From the NCBI GenBank assembly GCA_009760855.2, contig WPIO01000070.1:1336001-1400000 (forward strand): a stretch of 64,000 bases of DNA. The letters run 5' to 3'. Each line of letters opens with the position of its first letter. The stretch's first letter is position 1. Both the position numbers and the translations under genes were made by a program. The DNA is from Cristatella mucedo (lineage: Eukaryota; Bryozoa; Phylactolaemata; Cristatellidae). A model generated the notes under the pieces. It saw nothing but the letters and a program-made list of their open reading frames with translations. It was not told the origin of the DNA and made no database searches. Below are positions 22,161 to 33,288 of the stretch, piece after piece.

Positions 22161-22408
22161 GAATGAGTCACATCAAGAGTTACTGACATGTCCGGTATCA
22201 TGTTTAGTCAAGCATGGAAAAACATTCAAGTTTAATGCATTGAAGACGATACAAAAGCAAACAAGAAGACACTTAGTGTTACCGGTTAGTGGGACCCGTG
22301 GTTAGTACTGTGCACTGGAACAAACAGACACATCTTTAGTAGAGACTTAAGCGATTCAAAGTCATTGCAGGTAGTGAGAGAGGCTGAAAGCGATAGACTT
22401 TCAGTGTG

Positions 22409-22411
<3 letters not shown>

Positions 22412-22458
<47 letters not shown>
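22412..22458. repeat. (CA)n microsatellite
   Basis: About 23 CA units. Confidence 0.95.
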
Positions 22459-22466
<8 letters not shown>

Positions 22467-22611
22467 GAAGGCCCGATCGCCAAACATTTAAGCTTGCTGC
22501 AAGGAATGCCGGCTGGATGCCGAGGAGCATGTGGTGTGAGAGCTCTCACTCTAGGAATAAGGAGGTAGGATAGGTGTGCAGGTGCTAGCAAGTTAAGTGA
22601 CTTGTAAGCCA

Positions 22612-22867
<256 letters not shown>

Positions 22868-23765
22868 ATACTGAAGTCGATTCAATGCTTGAGAGGGAGT
22901 AGTGAAGCAACACCTGACCAAACTATTGGTTTATGAATCGTTGCTCTCCACAAATAGGATCTCAAATAATGGCTGACAGTATAGCTTCAACCTTCAGCAC
23001 ATGTCGGCATAGGCTCTAGTGGTTCATGCTCATCCATCAACGTTATTTGCTTCCTGAGATCGCAGCAAGACGTCGATGATATGTACAGTCTGTGTTTAGT
23101 GTGCTCCTATCACAAGGTTACACTTTTGAGAAATGTTGATCGTCAGTGCCAAGGGAAGCCTTTTGTCAAACAAAGCGCACGCCACATTGACCTGTGGCAG
23201 ACTCATGCAAATAAGAGAGCACTAATTTTTGCCAGTGGACACTAGTTAGAGTATGCCTCTGTATGACTAGCATCCTATAGCTATTGCAGACCAGACCACT
23301 TTGTAATATCAAAGGTATATTTTCGATGCTTGGCAAAGAAACTTGTTATTAACAAGACCGACACCCGGACATTAGAGTCAAACACGGCACTTGTACATGC
23401 CATCGGGTCATCGGTGTGGTGAATTTGAATTGTGGTGAATGGCAATTTAGCCGATGGGAATGATGCTCGATGCTGCCTCAATTTGAATTACAACTCTTCA
23501 TCGAGTAATTTGGCACGATTGTTCGTGAAACCATGCTGACACCAAGTGCAATTGAAGATACTCGGCAGTTAATCAGTAATAGTCATGAGGGCCAACGAAG
23601 CTACAAGACTCAGATCAAGATGCAGATCAGCTGGAGCCGATCTGTTCACCGGATCAGCTCCAGCTGTCTCCAGCTGCCTGTTGTGGCACCACAAAGAGGA
23701 GAAATCTTGACAATCTTGGATGCTGTTTCTTTGGCTCGGTCCCGAAGTCTGGCTTGCATGGAAAT
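22868..23765. other. No gene recognised; short inverted repeat at 23628-23666
   Basis: CAGCTGGAGC and GCTCCAGCTG form 10-bp arms around a 19-bp spacer. A 66-codon minus frame (23281-23481) has no known family. Confidence 0.4.
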
Positions 23766-24115
23766 GATCTCTGTATGTAGCTCCACAAAGCCACAGAAAC
23801 TATGTGGGTGTTACGCAGGAGAGTCTTCTATAGCCCACTCACAGCCTAAGGGGCTTTCGGTACGCATTCGGTAGCCAACAGACTTCATCTCACGCAACAA
23901 AGAGAATGTGAGAAGCATAGCTGAGCCAGGAGAGCAGTTGAGATCGTGAGTAGCATGGAAGCAGCAGCTCAGGACCGCTGGAAAGAATGAGCCATAGTCG
24001 GCAGCAGGAGAATAGTTGTCGTTGCGTAAGAATCGTGGAAGCGAGTTCCACAGTCTAGGACCTGCAGAGCTAAAGCTTCTGTTGCCAACGATCTTTAAGG
24101 AGGACAGCTTTCTCA
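23766..24115 (-). mobile_element. F2 LINE 3' fragment
   Basis: Minus-strand frame of about 100 codons: VGNRSFSSAGPRLWNSLP, FLRNDNYSPAADYG, LLREMKSVGYRMRTESPLG, ending AIEDSPA-stop, then the GTGTTACGCAGGAG region in reverse. Matches the F2 C-terminus, moderately diverged. Confidence 0.88.
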
Positions 24116-24556
24116 ATTACCCTTCTGACATATCTAAGTTATGTAGAAGTTTTAGTTTCCTTGGGGTGCCGTTATGCAAATTAATATCAATCCTTCACTG
24201 TGCTGCATGGCAATGCTCTGTTTATTATTACTATTTACTGTAAATTTATTTATTCATTTTAGTCAATTTGCACGGGATATTAATAAAAAAACTAATCGTC
24301 CTGCCACTGGGATGCATCATCTGGTTTGTTCACTTAAACTCACGTCTACTTTTGACGACGGGAGGGATCACATTCTTCTCAGTTTAAACAGTTATTTCTC
24401 ATTCCGTACAATCGTACCTAGGTCTGCTGAATATGTAAGCTAACTTGGTAAGCTGATTATGCAAGCTCTAGTCTGACTGCTGCCATTAGGGTAGGCTGTA
24501 GAAGGAGCCCGATCTGCTTTGACTGCTTTGGACTGGTTTGACTAGGATCGGTAGTG
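24116..24556. other. No gene seen
   Basis: AT-rich sequence between an F2 fragment and a tetranucleotide array. No clear feature. Confidence 0.45.
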
Positions 24557-24871
24557 GATGCAGACAGACAGACAGACAGGAAAGACTGGCTGACAGACAG
24601 ATGCAGACAGATGCAGACAGACGCAGACAGACAGACAGACTGAGACAGACGCAGACAGATGCACACAGACACAGACAGACGCAGACATACGCAGACAGAC
24701 AGGCAGGAAAGCATGCAGACAGACAGGCACAGACAGACTGACAGACAGACTGACAGACAGACTGACAGACAGACTGACAGACAGACAGACTGACAGACAG
24801 ACTGACAGACAGACAGACTGACAGACAGACTGACAGACAGACTGACAGACAGACAAGCAGACAGACAGACT

Positions 24872-24907
<36 letters not shown>

Positions 24908-25008
24908 GGCAGACTGACTGACTGACTAAATGACTGACAGACAGACAGACAGACAGGCAGACTGACTGACTGACTAAATGACTGACAGACAGACAAACAG
25001 ACAGACAG
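24557..25008. repeat. (CAGA)n / GACTGACA compound tandem array
   Basis: 450 bp of CAGA units with regular ACTGACAGACAG phases. A higher-order unit of about 50 bp carrying GACTGACTAAATGACTGAC is duplicated near 24907-24990. Confidence 0.95.
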
Positions 25009-25389
25009 AGCGGGAACCTAGAGGGTCTTAGCGGTAACCCAATATTATCGATCGACATCGCCGAAGCAAGCTTGTCCTAGCTCTCGTAATGCATTGACAA
25101 GCACGAGATAAGGGTGCCGATCCTCGTTGTCACGTGGAGCAGAGAGTAGAGGGGAATAGGGAGCCGCGCCAAGCAAGCTAATTACCCAGAGTAGCTGCAG
25201 AAAATAAAAGCAACTGTGTGGAATATAACTGCCTCAGCTACTAAGCTAAGCCGCAGGAGCAGAGTCACAGCAGACCCAGTACTCACACTTTCAGAGGCAG
25301 CTTTGGCGTTGGTGCACAGACATCACAAAACGTTTTTTAAAATATGCTTGAGCATACATTAAAAACACGTATTGAGAAATCTTTTCATT

Positions 25390-25515
25390 TTAGGGTTTAG
25401 GGTTTACAATTTAGGCTTTGGGATTTTGGTTTTAGCATTTAGGGATTAGTGTTTAGGCAATGCATGTTTTTTATAAATCTCGGTTATGGGTTATAATGAT
25501 TAGGGTTTCGACTAT
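25390..25515. repeat. Degenerate TTTAGGG-like interstitial repeat
   Basis: TTTAGGGTTTAGGGTTTACA is followed by decayed units (TTTAGGCTTTGGG, ATTTAGGGATTAG, GATTAGGGTTTCG). Resembles telomere-type repeats but is short and imperfect. Confidence 0.45.
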
Positions 25516-25751
25516 ATAGTTTGCAGCCGCCAGCTACCATCCTGAGCTTTCTGCTATGGGCACCCTGCCCATAGCAGATGTTTCCCCACCAAAGCTAAAC
25601 GAAGCCATGTCATGCGGCTCCAGCGAGAAACGCAGGCCAGTGCCACGAATCCCAGGCAAAAGTGTGCCCTCTGTGCCGATCTGCCATAATTACCATACTC
25701 TTGCAGACAGCGTATCGTAAATAGCATGGCCAAAGTTTATAACTCAAATCG

Positions 25752-25885
25752 CCACCCTGGTTTGTCCCAGGGGTTAAGGCTCGCCTTTGACGGCCGTAGT
25801 CGTGGGCTCGAACCCTGTGGCATATGTGAAGAGCCTGGATAGAGATTAAGTTCTTTTAGGGTACTATACAAAAGAGTTGTATATA
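25752..25885 (+). mobile_element. SINE family B
   Basis: Plus strand: CTGGTTTGTCCCAGGGGTTA (A box), GTGGGCTCGAACCC (B box), GTGGCATATGTGAAGAGCCT, then AGAGATTAAGTTCTTTTAGG and a CTATACAAAAG end. Confidence 0.87.
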
Positions 25886-26194
25886 TGTTTTTATAGGTTT
25901 AGGACACAGTGCTGGCGAAACAATAACTGATGGTTGATTAGGACCTGCCCGAGTTTCAATAAGACGTCCAAGAAGGAGATGTACCGGAGGGGATCTCAAA
26001 ATGCAAATGAATAAAAACTCCATCACCCTGGCCACTTAAGGATAGATAGTCTTCTTACAGTATGCCTTCCGGATGCTGTCGGGAACTCAGATATCGGAGA
26101 TTGGATCAGAGCCAATCCTTCGGACGGAGGCTAATGAAACTGGACGCACAACTAAGTTCGGAACTACACGTTGCTACTGGGCCGGAGTAGCTAT

Positions 26195-26345
26195 TTACGA
26201 TGCTGGTCGTGGTTCGAGTCTTGCAGTGATCAATCCTTCATTGACTGACTTTGTGGATTTACAGACGGAGGTACATTACATTACATTGATCTTCGAGGCC
26301 TTGAAGGCTCGTCCGCCACTATACAAATGAGGCTCTCGTAGTTCA
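26195..26345 (+). mobile_element. SINE family A interrupted by an F2 3' tail
   Basis: The family A head and B box (TGGTTCGAGTC) run to about 26240, followed by the F2 end GACTTTGTGGATTTACAGAC and (ATTAC)n to about 26288. The SINE end then resumes (AAGGCTCGTCCGCCACTATA, CAAATGAGGCT). Confidence 0.7.
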
Positions 26346-26481
26346 TCACAAGGTCAGGTAAGATATACGCGCCGATTTGTTACAGTCTATGACAGAAAGC
26401 GTTTTTGCCTGTACAGCAGCAACGCTGCACTAAAACGTCGATATGCAAAATCAGCCGGTTTATGACTGCGATAGAGATGAG

Positions 26482-26567
26482 CAGATGTAAAGTGCCTAGA
26501 GAGAGATTGAGTTCTCTGAGGGTGCTTTATCAAGTGCATTATTATTATTATTATTATTATTATTATG
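26482..26567 (+). mobile_element. F1 LINE 3' tail, solitary
   Basis: GCAGATGTAAAGTGCCTAGA, hairpin, TTTATCAAGTGCATT and (ATT)n. Confidence 0.85.
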
Positions 26568-27055
26568 AGAGACTTAGCGCCTGTGCTTTGTAGACTGTGG
26601 CTATTTTGAGATTATGACACTGACGTTGGATTATGGCCTGTTGCGATTTATGGCAGTGGTATATAAGTAACGGGCGGCAAAGGTCCGGGAGTTAGGTTGA
26701 GGACGCTGGGCGGGCAGTCGCGTACTGGCCCGCTGCGGCGTCCGTGCGAATAAATGTCTTTGAGCCCGCTTCGGTGTTCTGTGCAGTATCGCGTACCTGC
26801 CGCTTGGAGAATGTCAAACTGCACGGATTACGGCACTCAGGCGCGATTGGCTAATCTGGAGCTAACTGGAGGGACTCGGGCGTCTTTGTTCCGGCTTCGA
26901 GGCCACCGCGTCGTTTCATCACACGCCTGCAAGATCAGCTGAACTTGCGAGCCGACCCGAACCGGACAGACGTTTGCAACCACTTGGTATCGGCAGAAAA
27001 TGGGTGCCCGGGTAGTTATGGCTGCGGTACCACACGTGGCATTGACGAAGCTCAA

Positions 27056-27270
27056 TAAAACACTGTGCATGCTGCCACTAACCATACTTGCATGCTGACC
27101 TTGTGCATGCCACGTCTAACCATGCTATGCTTGTTGTCATTGAGCATGCCACCACTAACCATTCGATCATGCTTTATTTGCAGCAAATTTAAAGTGCCTA
27201 GAAAGAGACCGAGTCCTCCGAGGGCGCTATAACAAGTGTATTATTATTTTTACTATTATTATTATTGCTA
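27056..27270 (+). mobile_element. F1 LINE 3' UTR and tail
   Basis: Three TGCATGCTG/CTAACCA-type UTR blocks, TTTGCAGCAAATTTAAAGTG, hairpin (AGAAAGAGACCGAGTCCTCC) and ATT-rich end. Confidence 0.87.
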
Positions 27271-27504
27271 TTACAGTTAGCGGACGCAGCTAAAATCTGG
27301 CGAAGCAAGCGAGCCGCTAGTCAGGTAAAACACGATTCGTACCACCTAAGTAGCTGGCATCACAGAAAAGGCCTACGGTTGGTTATCTTACATAGCCAGG
27401 ACCGTGCCGGCGGTGAGATAGTCGGCCGAGTTCTCCTATCGGCGATCGCAGCGAGCGCCGTGGAGAGAGCGGCGCGCTGCCCCTTTCGCTGTCAAGAAAA
27501 AGAT

Positions 27505-27638
27505 TTGAGCCTCGCTTGTATAGCAGCAGAAGATCTTGACCCGGCAACGGCTCAGCTTGCAGCGGGAAATAAAGGGTGTCGCCCACTGCATGACTCGAAC
27601 CCAAGACCTGGGTCGTGAGGAGCGAGCACCTAATCCCG
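27505..27638 (-). mobile_element. SINE family A, partial
   Basis: Minus strand: GTGCTCGCTCCTCACGACCC, B box GGGTTCGAGTCATGC, body and TATACAAGCGAGGC end. The 5' end runs into a poly-G/poly-C tract. Confidence 0.75.
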
Positions 27639-27669
27639 CGGGGGGGGCCCCCCCCCCCCCCCCCCCCCG
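27638..27669. repeat. Poly-G / poly-C tract
   Basis: A G run (about 8) is directly followed by a C run (about 20). Self-complementary and hard to sequence; possible assembly artefact. Confidence 0.85.
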
Positions 27670-27719
27670 CTACGACCGACGGGCAGCACAGCGTCTAGCT
27701 CCGCCCCCTGCATTGCATC

Positions 27720-27801
27720 CAGTATGGCCCAGTATGGCCGCCGCCGCCCCGCCCAGTGTGGCCGCCGCCGCCCCGCCCAGTATGGCCGCCGCCGCCCTTT
27801 C
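27720..27801. repeat. 24-bp minisatellite, about 3 units, GC-box bearing
   Basis: Unit CAGTATGGCCGCCGCCGCCC+CGCC repeated at 27730, 27754 and 27778; the third ends in CTTTCC. On the minus strand each full unit carries GGGCGGGG next to GCGGCCATACTGG. Confidence 0.9.
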
Positions 27802-27904
27802 CAGGATCCGCGAAACGGTGCGCAAGCCAGGACAGCACAGACAGACCTGCCCGCCCGCCCGCCCGCGCATCTCATTAAAAACCAATCCCCGTAAAACTGA
27901 TTAA

Positions 27905-27928
27905 AACTTAAATTTCAAAATTTAAGTT
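27905..27928. repeat. AT-rich perfect inverted repeat
   Basis: AACTTAAATTT, two-base spacer, AAATTTAAGTT. Lies between the two CCAAT motifs of the island edge. Confidence 0.85.
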
Positions 27929-29092
27929 GTATTAATTAAAATTAAAACCAATCGCCATGCTCCCCGTAGTATACAGCACTAAAAGGGGGTCGCGCGCGAG
28001 CGAGCGCTCGCAGCCGAGCTGCACAGCCGGCCATACTCTCAGGCCTCGCGGCGCCCAGCCGCGAGCTCCGGTGACCGATTGGCTGGCGGTGCGGCCAGCC
28101 AGCTATCGCCGAGAGCGAGGCGCTAGGAGAATACAAAGGCCGGGGGGTGTGATCGTGGGGCGGAGTGCTACCGTATCGCCATCGCTTGCAGCGCCTCCAC
28201 GCGGCGGCAGCGGCGAGTGCTCGCATATCGACGCAACTGCATTGGCGACGCGGGGGTGGTGTGGCCCGCGCACGCATTCGGCGCGTGAGCCGTCCACTTG
28301 ACTCGTGCGGCGGCCGCCGCCGCCGCTCTCTACTCTCGTCGGTTGGCGTCGATACGGCGAGTCGCTTATCTCTGCCAATGGGTCACGGCCACAGTCGTCC
28401 CCCCTCCCGCAACCGACGCGTTTCCGCTAGGGCGATGTCGTTCCACCACCACCACCACCACCCCTCCCTCCTCCGCGTGCCTCTCCCCGAGCTTTCGACG
28501 ACGCGGCTAGCTTGTCGCGTGCTCTCCCAAGCTGCAGATGGCTGCCGCCGCGTTCCCACCGTGCACTCGCGGCCCTGCGGCCTGCGTCTTCCCTGTGCCG
28601 GTTCCGCTCCTTTCTTTCCCACCTCCGCTCTCCGCTCTCCTCATCCTCCTCGTTCCGTCAAGGTGCACGAACCGCAACGACGAGAGGCGCAGCAATTGCA
28701 GCCGCGCCTTTCGCTGGGCGTTGCCGGTCGCACGCGAGATTCCACGAGAGCTGTCTGCAGAATTAACCGCTGACGCCCCCGGTCGCTCGACCCGGCTGAC
28801 GGATTTCCTGCCTGAAGGCGCTAATGAAAACCTCGTGCATTAAAGGGCCCGCAGATCGCGCGCGCTCAGCTTATCGATTTTGAGTGAGAGCCTTTTGGCA
28901 GAGTAAGGCAGGCGCACGAGAGCGCTGGCTCTGTGGGCGGTTTGCAGGTGGGGGCGGGTGTGTAAGATCCCTGTGCCCACATCCCCCCCCCGTCTGCCTG
29001 GCGCGGCGGTCTCCAGCTGCACCCACCTGCCCGAATCTCGTGCGTGCCAGAGTGGTTGTGAGATTTTGGCAGCAGTAATAAAATATCCTTCA

Positions 29093-29262
29093 TTTGTATA
29101 ATTCATTTTTATAGCGCCCTCAGAGAATCAGAACCAAAGAACTTAATCTCTATTCAGTCGCTTCACGTATGCCATGGGGCCCGAGTCTATGACCTCGGCC
29201 GGGCCTCGGTCGGGGCGAGCTCCTTAACCACTTAACCTCCTTAATAACTGGGCCCAACAGAA
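29093..29262 (-). mobile_element. SINE family B
   Basis: Starts with ATAATTCATTTTTATAGCGC (reverse 3' end); the hairpin region contains a short internal duplication (AGAATCAGAACCAAAGAACT), then GGGCCCGAGTC B-box remnant and the CCGAGGCCCGGCCGAGGTC-type head. Confidence 0.8.
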
Positions 29263-30765
29263 TCGATTAGCGGTTCCTGAATTATAACGGTTGGGAGCCG
29301 AGCATGTCAAAAAGTATGCTAAAAAGCTCAATTCAAGAGATGGACAGCCGTCCTTTGGGTTTGGATCGCTCTACACAAAAGATCACGTACTAGCCATGTA
29401 CGGGGGTCCTCTGTCGCTGGCCGCCTCTCGCCCTGCTACCGTCGGCATACCACGTGGTGCATCGAGCGACGTACCGTGCCGAGGCTGCGACGTCTGCGAC
29501 TAACGTCGGCGCCGCTTTGAGGCGCTGCAGCTCCACCAGTATTTGGGTCACGCGTCGGCTAGGGCTCGTCGTACCGCCGTGCGTACTCGGCGACGGCAAC
29601 GGACCTCGGCTTGAGTTATCGAAATAGATATCGTAATAAATAATATACATATCGAAAGACGATAGACGACGTAGCCATTGTGAAATTTTGTGCTCGGTGT
29701 GCTTCTCAGCGAAAGTAAATTCAGCTTGGACGAGCGACGTAAGCTCGGCTCGATTTGTGGCCGACGCCTGGAGCATGCATGGAGGGAGTGGAAGGAAGGG
29801 TGTGTACAGCAGCAGCATTACCGAACGACCGACTGCTGTACATTATACACAGGTCGGTGGGAGTAGCATCCACAGACGTAGCCAAGTTTTTTGTAAGGGC
29901 CAACGTTGACGTTTAGCTTACACTTTTAAATTGGGTTCAAGGTTACTGCTGCCAAGGTCGAAGCTCCCGAGCCTTACATGGCACGTGCCGTGCTATTTTT
30001 AACATGAAACTTGTAAAAGTTCGTATGTACGTATGTATGTATTGTATGCAGGCTCCCCTGATAAGCCACTGGTGAGCTGTTAGAAGCATCACCGAGAGGG
30101 GCCGGTGCACAGCTGTGGTCGGCCTGTGATGTGGCATGGACAGAGGCCGGTAACCCGTTGGTGCAATTTCAATAACTTCAATTAATAATTCAACTAATAA
30201 TTTCAATAACTCATTAATCACTTCACTAACGTCTAGGGTTTGTGTCAAAGTATGCGGTTGCACCTCCGAGAGCTGCTGCCATAGTGCAACGGAAATCTGG
30301 GAACAGTGATCTGGTCCAGATGATCCAGAGGCAGAGAGTGCCGCCGAGTCGCTCTCGCTGCCCACGTATCGAGCCTGCTTTCTGAGCCCTTTTTTAAAGT
30401 GAAGCTTCAAGCTGCCATCTTTCTTTGCATTCGCCAACTCGATTATTACTGGCTACCTCCAACTCAGATCTGAACTCAGATTATAGATAACTCAGATCTG
30501 AACTACTTCTCTAATAATCTGTCTCTCAAAGGCTGTCTCTAATAGGCTGTCTCTGGTTACCCCCTCCCCAGCCTAGAGTGCCTGCCGCTGATAGGATGTC
30601 ACTGGCTCTCACCTGCTGCACAGGTCGAAGTCACCTCAAAAACCGTTTGGTTGCCAAGTTGTCCATTTGGAGATAAGTGCTAGCGTTTGTGGGCCTGCAT
30701 TCCCCACTTGTTTATGTTTGCTTTGGTCAATTTGGCCAAAACATAACCGTCATAGATGTCTTAGG
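29263..30765. other. No gene recognised
   Basis: Holds a GC-rich part at 29400-29620, AT-rich ATTAAT-type degenerate repeats at 30168-30235, and a 164-codon minus frame (29943-30437) with an odd LLKLLVELLIEVIEIAP stretch that comes from that repeat. A minus frame near 29660-29750 has a weak RNase-H-like look but is not supported. Confidence 0.35.
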
Positions 30766-30955
30766 TGAGCCGTGATGGCACACCAGGTAAGGCGGTTGCT
30801 TTCAGGACCTCGGTCCCGAGGTCGCGGGTTCGATTCCTGCGGTGGGCGATTCTGTATCGCCACTGCAAGCGGTGGTGATAGCCGTAAAGGCTCTTCTGTC
30901 GCTATACAAAAAGAGGCTGTTCAATCAGCTAGGATTTATTTATTTATTTAACATA
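30766..30955 (+). mobile_element. SINE family A, full length
   Basis: One of the best copies: TGATGGCACACCAGGTAAGG (A box), CCTCGGTCCCGAGG stem, GCGGGTTCGATTCC (B box), GCAAGCGGTGGTGATAGCCG, AGAGGCTGTTCAATCAGCTA and a (TTTA)n tail. Confidence 0.92.
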
Positions 30956-31017
30956 CCGGACCACCTCCTAATAGCTCTGCTCGTCAGCTCGGGGATCAGG
31001 CCGATCTTTAAAAGAAT

Positions 31018-31190
31018 TACTAGCTGATATAACGGCCTCTTTTGTATAGAGGCAGAAGAGCCTTTACGGCTATATAACCCCGGCTTGCAGCTGCAATAAA
31101 GAATCACTCAATGCAGGACTCGAACCCATGACCTCGGGTCAGAGGTCGTGAAAAGCAACCGCTGTACCTAGTCTGCCATCACGGATCACC
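31018..31190 (-). mobile_element. SINE family A, full length, opposite strand
   Basis: Minus strand copy (GTGATGGCAGACTAGGTACA head, ATGGGTTCGAGTCC B box) that faces the family A copy about 65 bp to the left. Confidence 0.9.
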
Positions 31191-31239
31191 ATGGTCAAGG
31201 CTGTCAATCCGTAATCCGCGAATGCATAGGTCTGCTCAT

Positions 31240-31372
31240 TCAAGCGGCAGAAGAGCAATGGCGGCTACATATCTCACCTGCATTGGGCAATATAAAAACT
31301 GCCTGCTGTAAGGCTCGAACCCAGGACCTGGGCCGTTTTAGTGGGAGCACCTGATCTTTCGGTCATACCTAC
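31240..31372 (-). mobile_element. SINE family A, decayed
   Basis: Minus strand: CCTGGGTTCGAGCC B box and the CGGCAGAAGAGC / TGGCGGCTA body. Confidence 0.7.
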
Positions 31373-32499
31373 CCTGGGGGCAAGCACTAGAGCCGACATC
31401 CCTTTCCTCCACTGCCAGTGCAACCTGCATCTGTTGAGAGCTGTCTCACTGCACTGATTGGGGGACTCAAGATTCCAGGAGCAAGAAAGGCGGGCGGTAG
31501 CCAAAAGCAAGCACCGATCCTCTGGAGGCATCAATGCTCTGCAGCTCCCTGCCAGTGCCCTCCTTAATAACCGCTTGTAATCAGAGCAGCACGGAATGAA
31601 TTCGCAGAAAAAGGAAACGAAAGACTACACTGCTCTGCGAGTCGTCTGCTTAGGCAGAAGGGGGCAGCAGCAGCAGCAGCAGCAGGAGGCCTCATGGAGG
31701 CACGACGGAGTCATGTGCAGCCGGCCTCCAGGGGCCTCCAGAGGCTGCCAATCGGAGCAGCATGGCAGCAGCCCGCCGCCAGCTGGGCTAAAATTATAAC
31801 AATAATAAGTCGGCGGTGTGGGGCCCGAAGAGAACCAAATCTAAGCTGTGCAAATGAGCTGACAGAGTTTGACATGACGGAAGAAGGGAATGATCGAAGC
31901 ACACAACAAGTACAGCTGCATGTTATCATCAGCATATTAAAGGAAAGCCTAGATTTTGCATGGCGATTACTTCGGCCAGAGGGAGGCAAGCATAACATGC
32001 AGAAGGAAGTGTACGTACATGAATCTTGGGGGCACACCGTAGCTGCATAGCACCCTAGATGACCGTCGGCAGTTGACACGGTTCTAACCCTCAGAATCCT
32101 ACTGCAATTCACACCACGTAACGTTGGGTGTAGTCGGTAACTAGAGCAAAGGGACAGCCTTGCTACTCTGTAGGTATACATTTCAAATGCATTAAACATA
32201 CTGTCAACACGTTTAGCTTTTGCGTTGAGGATTTAGGTTTCACCGTTTACTATTGGCATAGTGGCTCGTGCCCAGAGACCCTTGTGTGAGAGCCACATGT
32301 GGGGGGGGGTCGAGCAGCTGAATTAATCATAGGCTAGGTGTTACCTTGACATTGATTATGGCCACCTGTGATTAGCGGTTCCTGAATTATGATAAATTAA
32401 TCTATTGTAGCCGATGCATTGCCATTTCAATACCTGATCAATCATCTTCCAGCCACATATAACTTGTAGCGATGCAGCCATGGCTCTGCACTGAGGATT
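31373..32499. other. No gene seen; (CAG)n at 31667-31684
   Basis: Includes a degenerate reverse LINE/SINE tail at about 31797-31850 (AATAATAAGTCGG...CCCGAAGAGAACCAAATCT). No exon recognised. Confidence 0.4.
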
Positions 32500-32980
32500 A
32501 TGGAAGAGACTTCATGCCTTCAGTTACTACCCTCCCAAAGCACGGAACCCAGTATCGACTGTCATCTCCTGACTTGACATTCAAAGAGAAGCTGAAAAAC
32601 TAACTGTTCCACACGGCCTTTGCTCTGTTCAAGTGAGCTGTCCTTTTATGCGCGGTGTGAGTATCGTGCACGTATCGTGACTGAGGGCAGCAGCAGCAGG
32701 CGGCCCGTCCTTTTTCCTGTTTTGCTTTGCTTGCACGTGCACGATTGAGTGAGCATTACTACCTAGGGTCCCACCAACCAGCAGCTGTGAGCCTTCTGCT
32801 GTGGGCTTGTGCATGCCTGTCCTAGCATGACGATTGAGTGCTTTTGCATACTTGCTAAAGCAGGATACCTTGGTTTTCATCAACTATTTGGTCTTTGCTT
32901 CTCTTGCGGTGAGTTGGTAAGTGCCCGAATTGAGATTAAGTTCTCTCGTGAAGCTATTCGAAAGATTTGTGATTATTAAA
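32500..32980 (+). mobile_element. F1-like LINE 3' fragment, decayed
   Basis: CCCAAAGCACGGAACCCAGT and TCTCCTGACTTGACATTCAA correspond to the F1 KAWNSL...SPDLTTF block; a decayed hairpin (GAATTGAGATTAAGTTCTCT) follows at about 32920. Confidence 0.65.
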
Positions 32981-33084
32981 ATGCGGACTTGTTATCACCG
33001 ATGCATGGGAGGCATCAATCGCCCGTCCTCAGAAATCGTCGGCATTACCTAGTCTGGCGCATTGGATGCTGCTGCTCCTACGAA

Positions 33085-33165
33085 TCGTGATGGCGCACGA
33101 GGTAAGGTGGTTGCTTTTCACGACCTCGGTCCCGTGGTCGTGGGTTCGAATCCTACGGTGGTATA
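33085..33165 (+). mobile_element. SINE family A, 5' half only
   Basis: GTGATGGCGCACGAGGTAAG, CACGACCTCGGTCCCGTGG and B box GGGTTCGAATCC, then cut off by a (CA)n array. Confidence 0.85.

Positions 33166-33288
<123 letters not shown>

Larger units (their letters stand above)
27670..28850. promoter_or_regulatory. GC-rich, CpG-rich island (promoter-like)
   Basis: Abrupt rise in GC and CpG, with GC boxes (GGGCGGGG on the minus strand), two CCAAT motifs near 27880 and 27947 on the left side, CCGCC/GCGGC clusters and no transposon ends. Long open frames in all directions are expected from GC bias and are not called. Likely the promoter and 5' region of a gene whose exons I cannot identify; orientation unknown. 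Confidence 0.5.

Noticed and set aside
24557-25008. Possible CRISPR-like regular array
   Set aside because: Continuous short tandem units without unique spacers, in a eukaryotic context.
26587-27055. Possible solo LTR (TATATAAG, then AATAAA about 100 bp later)
   Set aside because: No matching second LTR, no clear TG...CA ends or target duplication; the second AATAAA near 27055 belongs to the junction with an F1 tail.
27957-28773. Long Arg/Pro-rich frames in the GC island
   Set aside because: Open frames appear on both strands in several phases, as expected for CpG-rich DNA with few stop codons; no motif or splice support.
29390-29818. Weak RNase H / Ty3-gypsy-like frame (QWLRRLSSFDMYIIY)
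   Set aside because: Only one short pattern matches; no integrase, protease or LTR was found nearby.
30766-30850. A- and B-box pairs that look like tRNA genes (also at 9.5, 15.8, 33.1, 56.9 kb)
   Set aside because: They are heads of dispersed SINE families with shared non-tRNA bodies and decayed cloverleaf pairing, so not functional tRNA genes.
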